Shown one piece after another: positions 22,516 to 36,347 of a stretch of 64,000 bases of DNA. Within the stretch, counting starts at the first letter, position 1. Every line of letters begins with the position of its first letter. A program made the position numbers and the translations under genes. Location: NCBI GenBank assembly GCA_963514095.1, contig OY741285.1:11223116-11287115 (forward strand). Reading direction: 5' to 3'. Below the pieces are notes generated by a model that worked only from the letters and a program-made list of their open reading frames with translations, ran no database searches and was not told the origin of the DNA. The DNA comes from Eutrigla gurnardus. Taxonomy: Eukaryota; Chordata; Actinopteri; Perciformes; Triglidae.

Positions 22516-24700
22516 GAGCACAGTTCCTCCTGTGGTCACTTTTCTTTAGCTCTGAGGCCAATCACTGAGCAGAGTAACACCCTCTTTAGTGCCCTTCATC
22601 ACCGCAATGTAAACAAACTTAGAGACGCTGGCATCTAGACCTTGTTTGTTTTCCTGAGTAGAACCATGGGAAAAATACAACTTTGGATTCAGGGTTGCTT
22701 TGCTTGTTCTTTGTGCTCTCTGTGAGGCTTCTATTGCATTTTTTCCATGTATGGATGATAAGACTGCCACCATGCACATCTGCTTTTTGTACATTCTGCA
22801 GGGGGGGAAGAGAAGGGCAAGCTTGTCCTGTAGAGAAACATAAGCTTGGGTACCGTTAGGACTATCTCAAATGCAAGGACTGGTTTCCTGCTTCAATGAT
22901 ACCATAACACAAAATCTAGCTTTTGTGAACCAGAGCCTCTCCTGATATCTTAATTAAACCATATCCTAATCCTACATCGTATGTGCAAGCTGTAGTCAGG
23001 CCCCACTTCTAGAGCATATACTCCATAGTTGTAACATACTATAAGCTGATTCAGTCTCACATGTTTACCAAACTCAAATCCTATATATATTTTTGTCAGA
23101 GCCCAAATGTTCCGATGGTATTTGAGTTGTTTTCTAGTCTCTTGGTACTTGCTTATTGCAGTCCAATGAAGGTCTTGATGTAACAAAGCAGTGTGCTGGT
23201 CTGCAGTGAGACATGGGTCTGAATCAGTGTCTGTATAAGTGTGAGCCTTCCATAGCCGTTACTGAGGAAGTATTGCTAACAGGGGGCGGGTAAACATGCC
23301 ACTAGCTTGTACTTCCTAATCATAACTTGCTTATCTTTCCTGCATGGCCAGTTTTGTAGCTCAGCCTTGTCCGCTTCTCTCTCCCAGGGCACTGGAGATA
23401 TAGTTTATTCAAGTTTAAAGGTGGGTATTTTTGACTGCATTGGCAACCATAGCGAATATTATTGGATGATTTGGCTGTTCTGTACCATTCACTGGCTATT
23501 TCTTTGTGGTGTGATTTCTTCAACTTCTTTTTTGGTGGGATAGTCGGCTCATCTTCACGTCCTATTGAAAACTAAATCTTATGTGCTGACTGCCCCATGC
23601 TGAACAGAAAACCTTCATCAACAGTGATACATACACATACTATCATTCTCTGAAGCAATCACAGTAAAGCTGTTGTCCCTGGACACGATGGCAGAACTGC
23701 CTCATCGGGCTCATTGGCCCGTCTTTTCTTGTTTTCATTCTGATGTTTGGCCCAATAGAAATTAAAGCGACTGATTTAACTTGTGCTCTTGTTTTAGCAA
23801 TATGTATTATCATAATGCTTTTAATTTTTGACATATTACCTTAAGGTCCTTTCCAAAGGTCCTCTTCCTTCAGCTGAGTCTGTGTGTGCAGTGTGTGACT
23901 GGAGTATAGGTGAATAGGACCCTCTGGCCCAGGGGCCCGGGGCTCGATGTGGTTGGATGTCAGTTAAAAGATATCTATCTGATCCAAATAACCGATGAAA
24001 TTGCTGTATCTGTCTATAAAGTTGAGGAAGCACTAGAGAAGTGTTTTCTTCTAGTTAGAAAAATTGTTTGAATCAAGTCGATGGCAGTCGGTTACATTGT
24101 GTATGGAATACCTGGCTTGTAACTGACTAGAACTGTGATGTACAGATGTATTATTAAAATCTGAAGCAAGTAATGCAATGATATTAGGATACAGTTTTTG
24201 TATTTTTATTCTTGTATAAGGTTATTTGATGGCTATTGTTTAGCCTCTAGTTCATTCTGTGTTATTTAAATTCTAATATATGAATCATATTTGGATTGAA
24301 GTCATGTTCAGGGGCCATGTTGTGTATGTATTGAGATGTAAAGCCTTTGAATGTGAATAATTATTGTAAACTATAATATTTTACAGCTTTTTTCTTACTA
24401 TATCATACATTTTCTATTTGCTCAGTGATTTAATCATATTCTGATAATTTAATGAATCTGTTCATTCTCTCTCTGATTATTTGTGCGCTAGGTCAGTAGA
24501 TGTTGAATGATGAATTTTCCACTTAATGCTTGGTAGTCCAGTAATTAAAGCATGTAGGGATTTAGGCATACAAATAAAGCCATGTGTCCTGTCGTCTGTT
24601 AACAACCACAGCCATGACGCAGTGAAAGAAGTAGCATTCAGTGGCAATGGCATCTCACATTTTGCAGCATGTAAATAAAGTACCGGCCCATTATAAGTGT
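22516..24700 (+). other. pdpk1 3' untranslated region
   Basis: About 2.2 kb of noncoding sequence follows the stop codon and ends in two AATAAA hexamers (24573-24578 and 24674-24679). The second is part of TGTAAATAAA. Open frames on either strand are short and unremarkable. Confidence 0.7.
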
Positions 24701-25057
24701 TTTTTTTTTTTCGTGAAAATTACTTTAATACACACTTTGGAGCCATTATCGCGTGAGACAACCCGAAACACGAAATAACCACGCGAGTAATCACATTTTC
24801 AAACGCTGTGACATTTCCAGGTTGTCGGTATCCAGAGATCGTTGCTCCATATTGAAGCGTCAGAGGATCCAGCTGGGGAGGACCTCTTTTCTCTGGGATA
24901 ATAAAGTGCTGGTGGAGTGAGTTGGTAGGAGTGGCCGAGGCGCTGGCAGCCCTGCTTTGCATGAGTCGTCGACTCTAAGTTAGCGGCTGCAGCTTAGTTA
25001 TTTCCTGTCCGCCGCGCACACAGCCGAGGCGAGGGCGGAGGAGACGAGGAGAGAGGG
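24701..25057 (+). promoter_or_regulatory. kctd5 promoter and 5' untranslated region
   Basis: Short spacer between the pdpk1 poly(A) site and the kctd5 start codon. The last ~60 bases are GC-rich and purine-rich (GGCGAGGGCGGAGGAGACGA). No TATA box is evident. Confidence 0.45.
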
Positions 25058-28000
25058 ATGGCAGAGAACAGCACCGAGGCAAGCAGCTCCGTCCACCGGA
25101 GATGTTTAGCCCATTCTCTGGCGGAAAGAAACACTTCGGCCAGTGCCGGGGCATCGAAATGGATTCGACTGAACGTCGGGGGGACGTATTTTTTAACAAC
25201 GAGACAGACGCTGTGTCGAGATCCCAAGTCGTTTCTGTACCGACTGAGCCAAGCTGACCCCGAACTCGACTCCGACAAGGTAAATGCTAAGCTAGTTAGC
25301 GCTGTAGTTAGGGAGCGCAATTGGTTAACGTTAACTCAATTTCGCCCCACACTAAATTGGTTTATATCAGCTTACTACATTGTTGTACAATCAGGGTGTC
25401 AAATGACCGTGCATAACAGCTGTGCTAATACCATCCCAGCTTTGTGAAATCAGTATTTAATCACACTTTGTGCTAACTCGATTTTTTTTGTGGCTAGCTA
25501 GCACTAACGCGCTAAGCTAGCTAGATTCCGACAGTCACCACATGACATACCATCTTGCTGCTAGCTTGTGTGTGTGTGTGTGTGTGTGTGTGACTCGTTA
25601 GGTGTCGCTAACTACACAAGTTGCTAGTTCTTGTGGATACGTACATGTGTTGTTTAAAGCGTTTGCTTGAAAACTATAGCGCATGGTTTGAACCGACTTT
25701 GCCAGCTTTTCCAGTCAAAAACATCAAGTCGCCTCAGTACGTTGGCTGTTAGTTAGAAACTTTCCCCTGCTGAGATCTGAGGCCATTGCCTTGCTCATCG
25801 AGGTGTGCTGTGTGTGAAATAGTGACAGCAACCACATGCTCCTTTTATTATTGGCAAGAACTACTGAAACTCTATTATGTGGATGACTATGTACAATTTA
25901 TAAAATGGATGAGGTGGAACAGACAAGAAGACTCCTTTGTAGGCCATCCAGTAATTGTGATGTCTACTGTTAATGCTATAAATAACTTGCCAAATGATGT
26001 AACATTACACATAGAAGACTTTATTGCTTGATCAACTTGTGTTTTTCCCCCCTTACTCTCTTGAGGTTAGTCTTGCTACTTGGCTCCGTTTGTTCTACTG
26101 TACTCAGCCTCTGTGCTGGTGGTGAGGCTCCCCTAATGAGCACATAAGTCATTGCCAAGTGGGGTGAGGTGCTGCTGACAACCGAGAGCTCGGGATGAAG
26201 TCACTCATCTGCCTGAATGGCCTCAATTCTCCAGAAGCAGGCTTCTCTGTTTGTCCATCTGCCAGTTTTAACAGCGGAGTGCGTGTGTGCGTGCTTTAAG
26301 GCCCCCGGCAGACACAATGCATGTACACATAGTATAATGTGTCCTGTTTTCATCCTTTATTGTACTGCCCTATTATTCATTGTTTTCATCTACTTTAACA
26401 TTTTAATCTTCACCCCTGCCCTCCTTTTATACTAATCTGCAACCGTGGCTCATCTCATTTTTTCATGCGAATATCTTAATCTCTAAATAATCAGCTTGCT
26501 TTTTTGTCAGTTTATCCTCCCATGAGCAAGGATCAGTCCATCTAAATCCCTTGTCTTAAGTGTGTATCAGACTCTTAAGCCATTACTATACCTCTCTCTT
26601 GCGAGCAGTCTCATTTAAGATAGCATCCAGTAAAGAGCAGATTATTATTAGCTATTATTTCACTTTCATTTATGTTGACATGATTTAATTTGATCTGAAA
26701 CTGAGCCGTTTTTTCCTTCACAACTTCGTACAAGAAGCCCAGCATAGTAACCGATCAGTGGGGGTAGAAAAAACGTTTTTTGTGCGAATGCAGTATTGTG
26801 TTTCCCAGCCAAGGAAATGAGTGGTTCAGTTCTCAGTCACGCAGGCTGACGTGCTTCAGCAGGACTCTTGAGGAGAACTGCATTATTCATGTTGTTGACT
26901 GGAGCTTGTTTTGCACATTGGGGTAGATCAGGGAGAAAGTGGAGGAAGTGCTGTCATGTGCACAACCATAACGGCAGATAGTCTTTTATTTATAAGTATT
27001 CTTTTTAAATTGTTTTACTCTAGAATTGACATGCAATCATTGCCATTGTTTTAGAGGGCTAAAACTAGGTTTGTTAGACTAATGTGACTATTTGATGCTG
27101 CAAGATCATAAGCAGGCATTGCACTGAAAATGGTCATTGTCCAGTCAATGAGCTGACATCGGAGACGGCATCCATCCCTTTTGGCAGACTCCTACTCTCA
27201 AACGACTCGACTCAGGACCACTCAAGTAGAGAGCAAGCTTTCTAGCTTTGAGAGCTGCATCAATTTTTCAAGCACCCCATCACAAAGGATTCTTGTTCCT
27301 TCAACATCTTATTCTTTTCATATTTATATCCATTTGCTGCCCGAAGAAGTTCTCTCTGCGGCGCGTGTGAGAGAAATGTGGCCGCATTTAATGCCGTATT
27401 CAGCTTGTACGTCATGCCTCAGCACACCGTGGGAGGCAATGTAAATATTTAACAATGATATCTTAGTCTCCTGCTCTGTCTTCTTGCAGTAAGTGCTTAA
27501 CAGGACAGTATACAGAGTACTATTGGCATATCAGGTGTGAGTCAAGGTTGATCCTATCTGCTTTATTCCTCTAAAGCAACATATTCACAAAAGCCAGTTG
27601 CCTACCATTGATCATACCCATGTGTTGCAGTAAATTAAAATGTAATCATCCCAAAGTCAGTCATCAGCGAGACCAATCATTTCTCTCCCAGCCTCTTCTT
27701 CTATTCCACTACACATTTCTCATTCTGCCAGGAGAAAGCTCCAGGTTACAATGATTTCTTTTTTTCTTCTTCTTCTTTTCTGGCTTGCCAGCTTAGCCGT
27801 GGAGCTACTTAACTCTCTCTCATCATGACAGCAAAGCTTTTAGGGGACTTTTAAAAGGGGACTTTCATTGACTGCCTGCAGCGATGCTCAGTCATAAATA
27901 GTTCTGCGAAAAGCACTCATGGCGTTGACTTGCTTCGCATGTGGTAGAAAGGTGAGAAGTCCCTTACATGAAAAGTTCAACTCTTAATTCAAATGCACAG

Positions 28001-31000
28001 TGTTAAATATCTCAAAATATGAGGTAGTTTCGAATAATATAGCCCTGACGTGATGCGTGTATTATTTAAAAGATGAATGCCGCCTATTTGACTATGCCAT
28101 TACTGCTTGTACTCCAGGGGGACTCCTGGCTCCTACTCTACATGGATCAGACTTCCTCTTGGCTAAGTAGCTACAGTCATGTGACTCAGAAGAGCTACTG
28201 CAACATCTTTAAGCACCGTTTCTGCAGTGGGCTTGTATTCCAGCTCGACTGCAGTGAAGGCTGAGCAGCGTTCGATAATGCTTTCATTCATCTTAAGTAT
28301 TGGTCTGCGCAAATTGAAATGACTTCACCCGCTGTTGCTATTTTTGCCTTTATAATTACTGGCAACCATCATCTGGTGTATTATTTGAAAGTCTAGTCTA
28401 TATCAAATTTAGCAATGAATAAACCCACACCAGTCTGGCTTGAATTACTGAATGCTTCCATGCAAAGTTTTGGTGTACCACCATTGTTGTACTCCGAAGC
28501 AAACATGCAGTGACTTGTACATTTTGCGGAATTCAGGGTTGACTTTGAGTGTTCAGTGTCTGCAGAAAGTTTTTTTGGACATCACATGCTCGAAGGGTGG
28601 GTCGCCGTGGTATTTCCTGTGTGAGGATATGTATTGTGTGTAGAAGAAGACTGATAAGGTTAATTCTACACTTCCCTTTGCTGTAGAGACCAACCCACTA
28701 ATTACCATTGTTTACCTTAAGCTAAGGTTGGAATCCATTCATGGGTAGTCCTGCTTTTTACTTGGCCTTTGTTGTTGTATCTACGAAAGGGTTTACACTT
28801 TCAATATTTTTGGTGATTTTAAGCCGTGTTGACACTCGTCAGTGTGTTTTGTTGATATCATCAGGTGTGTTTTGTTTAAGCGGTCAGCCTTGTCCATAGG
28901 TCAAGCAATTTTATTTAATTAAGATATCATAAGATATCAATAAAGTTAGTCTTTCAAGCTAGTTTGTTGTTGCTTTTAATCAAACCTTAATGTTCACAGA
29001 TGATGATCCCTCTTGTTCATCATCATGATAATATTCTGCAGAGATCGTGAACTTTTTTAATTCAAGAGCTCTCGTCCAAATTCCTTCTTTTTCCCTGCCC
29101 GTCAACAGCACTCCTCCTATTCCCTCACTGTCCTCCGTCTGTCTGTTTGTTGCCCGATGCTCCCCAGCCTGGGCCCCCGGAGACACAGCCTTTTTGTTTA
29201 ATTAAACACACTGCCCCTTTTGTGTTCATGGGCCCCCCATATCAGAGCCCCCATAATCATCTTTCGCCGAACTGGGTCACTATCACCTCGAGTCCCCCAT
29301 AGATGAACGTGCATCCAGACAACTAGCAGCAGGCTTGGTGACCGGCCAGGAAGCAGAAGGTTTACAGAAGTGTAGAGTACACATGTGGTATCTCTGAGTG
29401 TTTGATCAGTGGGAGTGTTTGGAGGCAGTGTATTCTAGTTTATTTGTGCAGTGCAATCAGCCTTTTTCACAGCAGACATTTTAACTCGTCATAGTAGGAT
29501 GAGTGCAGGTGTTGCTAACAACATTGACAGCAATGTACATGTATATCATGAACCCTGATACTAAAGCAGCTACATGGAATTCAGCTCAACTTTAATAGCT
29601 CCAGACAAGGAAAACCTCCACAAAAAAAAAACGAAATAACCTGTTGTCGTTTGTTATTGGGTAGATAACCATTGGACTATTTGGCACACTCCCTAAATTG
29701 AAGTTATACAATTTGTATAAGCCAAATGTTTTGTTTCAAGCATATTTTAATTAAAAACTGGATTATTTTATTAAGGATTTACTTTTCTCAAGTACATGGG
29801 GATATTTTCTGCCTGGGCCTCAACAACATATTGTTATAGCAGTGGTTTCCCAAACTGTCCATTCACATAGACTTTGCAGTGGAAGTAAACATGACTAAGG
29901 GACTATTAGAAGTGAATCCTTAAGTTGAATAGACCTTTTGTCAAAATGGACATTTTGACTTGTCAAACATGGGTATAAGCTGTAATTTCTGAAATTTTTG
30001 GAATGGAGCCATTGATAATGTCTTAAATTTCGACTCTGCTTTCCCTCCTATGATGAGTTCAAATTCCTCTGTGAAAAAGGTTTATGGATCTGATTCATGT
30101 AGAATTAAGAATAATGGTGCTTTGATGCTGGCAAAGCAAGCTATATTTTATTCCGAACGAAACACCATGTCTACTGATGGATTTCTATAGGAATTAAAAA
30201 GAAAACCGTTCCTAGAGGCCAAGAGTAGAAACTGAACCTATACTAAAATATACCAGTACAGTGTGGCATGAATGTGGTGAGCTATGCAGATTTGGTCCCA
30301 TCTGTTATGGCTATGAAGGGCCTACCTATGCTTATGTTTAAACCTAAGTGACGATTGAAATGTAAGGAACTGAAACAGGGCAAAAAGACCAGGATAGAGC
30401 TTCATTAGACTCCAGTGGGATCATTTTGCAGTTAGAAAGGAGGTCAGCCAGCCAGGAGGTTTCAGATTCATTATAAAAGAGAATGCACTGGGACATTTTC
30501 TCATTATTGGAAAGATTAATGGGTTTCGAGTTAAATCCATCTCTGGGCTCGTGAAGATGAAGTAACTATGCTCAAGTTCTTCATCGTAGACATGGTTGTT
30601 TGAATTTGGTCATAGCCTGCAGTGACAATATTGCACTGACCATCAAAGCTGCTAATTTGCTAAGATTGTTCCTTAAGCCACATTACTTGATGATGTGAAG
30701 TCAAACATCCTACAGCCTTTGAATATTGCAACAGAATTTGCTTACGGCCTGTGTTCAGCGCTGAGTGGTTTACGAAATGTCATGCGTGTCTTGTTTGACT
30801 CACTAACGTCGCATCATATTAAAGCACTTTTAGTATTGAACTGGTGCTGGCTGCTGCAGTTAGACAGCTGTTCAAACAGACTCGTGTTATGTGCGAGACC
30901 AACTATGTAGCAGACCGGAGTAGACTAGGCTAATTGTCAGTTGTAAGCCAAGGTGCGTTCTCCTGGTCCCCATGGTGGATTCAGCTTGCCGTTCCAAATC

Positions 31001-34000
31001 TTTTTATGTTCTGCTCTAATTGTTTTAACCTCCTCTTCCCCCATGAGACAAGGACGCTCTAATCGCAGTACTTACAGAAATAGGGGAATACCCAGCGGTT
31101 GTGAAGAAATTGAGATCAAATCCGAGGCCTGTGGGGATAGTGAAGTGATATCCCAAAGCTGTTGTATGTGTGTGTCTCTGCGTGCCCATGTCCTCGCAAC
31201 CCCCGTGGAGATTATCAGCATCGGAGTTGACCTCATAATTCTCATCCCTCGAGTTTTATTCACTGATGCAAAATGTTTTTTTCCCCCTCAACAGATTATG
31301 TTTCGATTAAGATATGTATGCCTGCTCCTAGTCTCTTTTTGACATGTTGGTTAATGCAGTGTTCAGATGAGAGCATTTGAAATCACGTTAATCTCTGGTT
31401 ACACTACAATCCCTGTACTAGGTGCTTAGAATTTAAATTGCTATCAGTGTTTCTCTTAAATGTAGGTTTGACCAGAAACGATTCCTTAATATTTATCTGT
31501 TTCTTCAAATCAAAAGCTCAGACAATAAATGTAGCGTTATTATATTATGCTCATCTTTCTTTTTTGCTTTTCAGGATGAAACTGGTGCCTATCTCATAGA
31601 CCGAGACCCCACATACTTTGGGCCAGTGCTTAACTACTTGAGGCATGGCAAACTGGTGCTCAACAGGGACTTGGCAGAGGAAGGTAATGTCTCTGTGTCA
31701 TATGGAATGAACTTTGAGAAATGTTTTCTTTGAATAAACACACACAACAAATAAATGCACAATAAACTTCTGAAATATTTGTTTTCAATATTTAAGTTAA
31801 TTTATTTTATTTGTATTTTGCAAAGAAATGAAGACGGATGCCTACTTGTTTTTTTTTGGTTTTTTTTTTCCAGAATCCAAATGTAATACAAAGAATTTGA
31901 TTGGTCTCACATGTTATACTGCATCTCTGCAAAGCTCTAATGTAGATACCCTATTTAATGTTGGCAGGATATGTCTGCATAAAAGCTTGTTTCTTTTCCC
32001 CGGTTTTAGGTGTGCTAGAAGAAGCCGAATTCTACAACATCACATCATTAATAAAGCTCATCAAGGACAAGATCAGGGAACGCGACTGTAAAACATCACA
32101 GGTACATGAAGTTCTATTTAAATGGAGTTCTCAATGAATATGACAGTCCAGTCCCATTCCTTTTTTTGGTGTTGGTATTTCTCCCTTTCCATCCCATTTG
32201 CTAATGTGTTCGTCCTCCAATCAGGTTCCAGTGAAGCATGTGTACCGGGTGCTGCAGTGCCAGGAGGAGGAGCTGACACAGATGGTGTCTACCATGTCTG
32301 ACGGCTGGAAGTTTGAGCAGGTAAACCACTTCCTGCAGGGTCACAGCAGCAGTCCTTCTTTCATGTGCTTCACCCACCCCACCTCACATTGACCCACACA
32401 GTCCAATCCTGAATATTGGAACTGGCTCAAAAGCCAAACAGCAAATCGCATCTTTCTCATTGTCCGCATACATGATCCGGGCATCCCGTCTGTGCTCTGA
32501 TTGGTTGTTGCAGCTTGTCAGTATAAGTTACGGGCGGGCCCACCAGTCAGAGTTTCTGCTGATTGTGTCAAGGGAGGTGAAGGGAGTGGAGTCTGCTTTG
32601 CCCAACAACAGCGGAGAGGTGTGTCTAACAACTTTCTGTCCACGGGCCGGTCACTGCATGGTCCCCATGTTGTCCACACCCCCCGTTGGCCATCGTTTGT
32701 CCCTAGTAGACACATAGCTTCTGGTCATTCTATTTAGTTGATTCTTTTAAGTGTTAAATTGTACTGCTTGCTCACCAGTGAGGCTAGGAGAACATGACAC
32801 CTTTTTTTTTTTTTTCTTGTCTGATTTTGTTTTATTATGGATTTTTTTTTGTGTTAATACTGCAGTCACAGTTTTTACGCCCGTCAACAGCTTCCTCTGT
32901 TCTTGATACAGCCACTTGGCTGTGGGCTTTGCTGTAATATAGTGCTGGTTGTTTAAAGGGGGTTTGTTGTTTTAGCTTGCCGTAAGGTAATCTTCCTTGC
33001 TATCTGAAATGGATTCAAACATTAAGAGAGAATAATCCAAGTTAACATGAGTTTGTGTTCAGCCGGAGCTGCTGGCTAATATTGTTATGACAACACCGCA
33101 CATTTGGCCTAAAGCTCGCTCAGTCGTCATCCAATGAGAGTCTTTTGGGGAGATGATCTTTAATGACCTAACGCTGCTTTAATATTCCATTAATATAGAC
33201 AGTTTGTTGGGGTATATTTCACCAAGAAAGTCTTGCTGCTTGTTGGGTCTTTAGCAGCATGAAAAGGGGAATCCGTAGTGGCCAGTTGAGACTATTTGTA
33301 TTTTTTGCTGCGTTGATGCCTATTGTGCGAGAGATTGCTTAACAACAACAAGTCTCCAGCAGTAGTGGCTAATGAGCCGATGCATGTCTGAACAAGCACA
33401 CCTGGGTACAGACAGTATACATGTAGCCTGCAGGGTACACACACACTTAACATTCAGCAGTAAAAGCAGTTATTCAGGAACAGCTCTGTTTTTCAAGGTG
33501 TGTATGAGGGTTGTTTACAAAAACCTTACCAATGTCTTCCCTTTTAATTATCCTCTTTTATCCTTTTGTGTCTTTTTATTCAAACTGACATGACTTAAAA
33601 CAGGAAAATTAGAAATTAGCAAGCAGCTTATTGTATCTAAATACATCATCATGTGTTTTCCTGACAGACCCATTCAGTGCTCAAAGGAAAAAGCTGGTAG
33701 CTTCTGATTATATAATTTGGTTGAATTTGTGTTCTTCACTCATTTTTCCTCTTAATTATTGTGGTAAAATGGTAAGCCATGCAGCTAAAGAGTTGGCAAG
33801 ACTGAATTAAATGGAAAATTGACTTTTATATAGTGCCTTTCTCGTCTTCTGAACACTTAAAGCGCACACACTAAATGTCAGAATTCACCCTTTTTATACA
33901 AACTATTCATATTCAGATACAAATGGCAGAGGCTGCAATGCAAGCTGTCAACTTGTCTATCAGGATCTAAATGCTCATTCACACACCAGAACTCCAAAGC

Positions 34001-36307
34001 CTTCAAGACGAATTTGGGCTTCAGTATCTTGCTCAAGGACACAAGAGCTGGGGATCAAACCGATGATCCGCTCGATCTCCTGAACAGCAGCCGCCCAAAA
34101 TAAAATGTAGAGTACAAGTAATAAAAACAGATTATAGAACACATCTCACATTATCGGATAGCTGGATTTATCTTAATCAATATGAAGCACTCTAGAAGAT
34201 CCCGCCCCTGTCCCTTTCATGGTAGTACTAATACCAGTGGTGGGACGCAATGAAGTACAAATACTTTGTTAGTGTACTTGAGTAGAATTTTCAGGTTATG
34301 CACTTTATTTGAGTATTTCTTTTTACTTTTACTCCCTACATTTTAAAACAAATATCTGTACTTTACATCTTCAAAACAGGCTTGTAACATTAGTTTTAAT
34401 ACATTTGAGGGGAATTATCAAAAGTTTAATGTTCTTATTAATGACGCGAGATTCAGTAAGCCTTAGTTTCTTTGTTTGCTCTTTTATTTTTTGTAGGAGA
34501 TACTGTAGTTTTAACAATTGATTGCCTCAATTTGTTTCAAACTATTTAATTTTAAACAAGCCTGGCCCGATCAAGTCAAATCCAGTGTTCCCCCACCATT
34601 TTGTTCAACCAGCATGTTAGCCTCCCATGTTCTTTGTGCTATTTATTTTATTGTCATTAATTTATGTTTGTGGACCACACATTCTTTTATTTCTATGTAG
34701 TTTTTGGTTTGCCCTTTGATCTTTATGAAATATCTTATTTTGTATATCAATGCTGGAATTTCTGCAGATCCTGAAAACACGGTTGGCATTGCATTTTATA
34801 AATGTTATGACCTAGAACGCACTCATTTTTATATACCCTTAAAGTTGTGAAATCTGTTTGGAGCCTCTAACTTTGATCTTACATTTACCGTGTATGTGTA
34901 AGTGTATGTGTTACTATGACATTCTGGGTTTAAATCTTAGGGAGCTTTATGTGTTATCCCCACTTTATCCCATAATATGTTTGGTGTGTCTAATGAAAAC
35001 AAACAAACTCATGAGTTCCATAGTGTTTGCCCCTACTTCATCAGTCTAAGGCTAATTCTTCCTGTGCTCTGCTCTCGTGTCTCTCTAGCTGGTCAGCATA
35101 GGCTCCTCTTACAACTACGGAAACGAAGACCAGGCGGAGTTCCTGTGCGTGGTCTCCAAGGAGCTGCACAATCAATCATACGGGACAAACAGTGAGCCCA
35201 GTGAGAAGGCTAAGGTAAGTGTTTGAGCATTTGGAGAGGCCAGTTGAAAATCCGTCCACAGCAAACATCTGTGAATGATGGCCTGTGCTGGACGTTTTAA
35301 ATGCATCGCATTTATGAGCATGCCACCAGGGACCGTAAAGCACCTCTCGTTTATTGATGAGAAAGCACTATGAAGGAGAACATTGTGAATGTTCAATCCC
35401 TCTGTTTAAAAAAACAGCCTGCCCGTGAAACTACAAGTGATCAGAGAAAAAGATAAAAAATGAATGTTTGCTTTGCGTTAATTTATACGTCTGGCTTTTT
35501 CATAACTGAACAATGCTCTCCTGTTTAGATTCAGGCATGAACCAGTTTCATTTATATGCTGAGGACGAGACGACTCAAAGGTGTCTAACAGAACCAACTG
35601 AGTGTTTAGACCCATGTCATGTTTAGATTTTCACCTAGCACTGCAATTGGAGTCTTGTGATGTCACAAGATCAAGCGTGGGATCATGTATCACACGGAAA
35701 TCCATCTAGTCAGGCTTCAAGTAATGATTTTGTGTCTGGCGAGCCAGTGCACGGGCCAATCAGCATCCTTTCAGGTGTGAACGGGACGACACAGAGAGAC
35801 GACTGAGGCTGTGATGGTTTATAGGGTCACCATTATCTGGAGATGCAAATTCTGATTTCTCTTTCTATAAACTGCAATTGACAGCAAGGCTCCAGATGGA
35901 AGTTTTTTTCAACACCGTCCTAGAACGGTCTCAAATTTTTTTTACCTAGTGAGTGTAAACATCAAAAATAAAAATGTTGTCCTTTTACATTGTTATTGTC
36001 ATTTATAGTGGTCATTTGTGTAAAAAATAAAATAAAATAATTTAAAAAAACAACCCTCAGAATCAATTGGGGAAATAAAAGATTTGATTTTTATTGAGGG
36101 GGGTAAAAATCTAGCGTTACAATTAAACTTAGCTGAATACTTTGTTTAACTGAGTAGAGCCTGAACACATCATAATGCATGTCAATGCAACACGCGTTAA
36201 CGTTAGCTGTGCTGTCAGCAGACGAGTTGTTCCCCCATGGTTTATTTTGGCCAGTTGTGACAAATTCCAAGCTTCCAAGAACTTCCATACATATTACTCT
36301 GTTTGTT

Positions 36308-36347
<40 letters not shown>

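Larger units (their letters stand above)
32619..35088 (+). other. kctd5 intron between the two candidate versions of the penultimate exon
   Basis: Besides the SINE and the ACCAGTGGTGGGA-type repeat, this intron is AT-rich and shows no further exon. A poly-T tract lies at about 32802-32815. Confidence 0.5.

Noticed and set aside
32460..32737. Longer open frames in two phases around the candidate kctd5 exon, read as a separate small gene
   Set aside because: Only the part between the acceptor (32513) and donor (32619) resembles protein, and it resembles the next kctd5 exon; the rest is intron.
34040..34096. tRNA gene suggested by a B-box-like word
   Set aside because: The tRNA-like head is degenerate and continues into a SINE body; not a functional tRNA.
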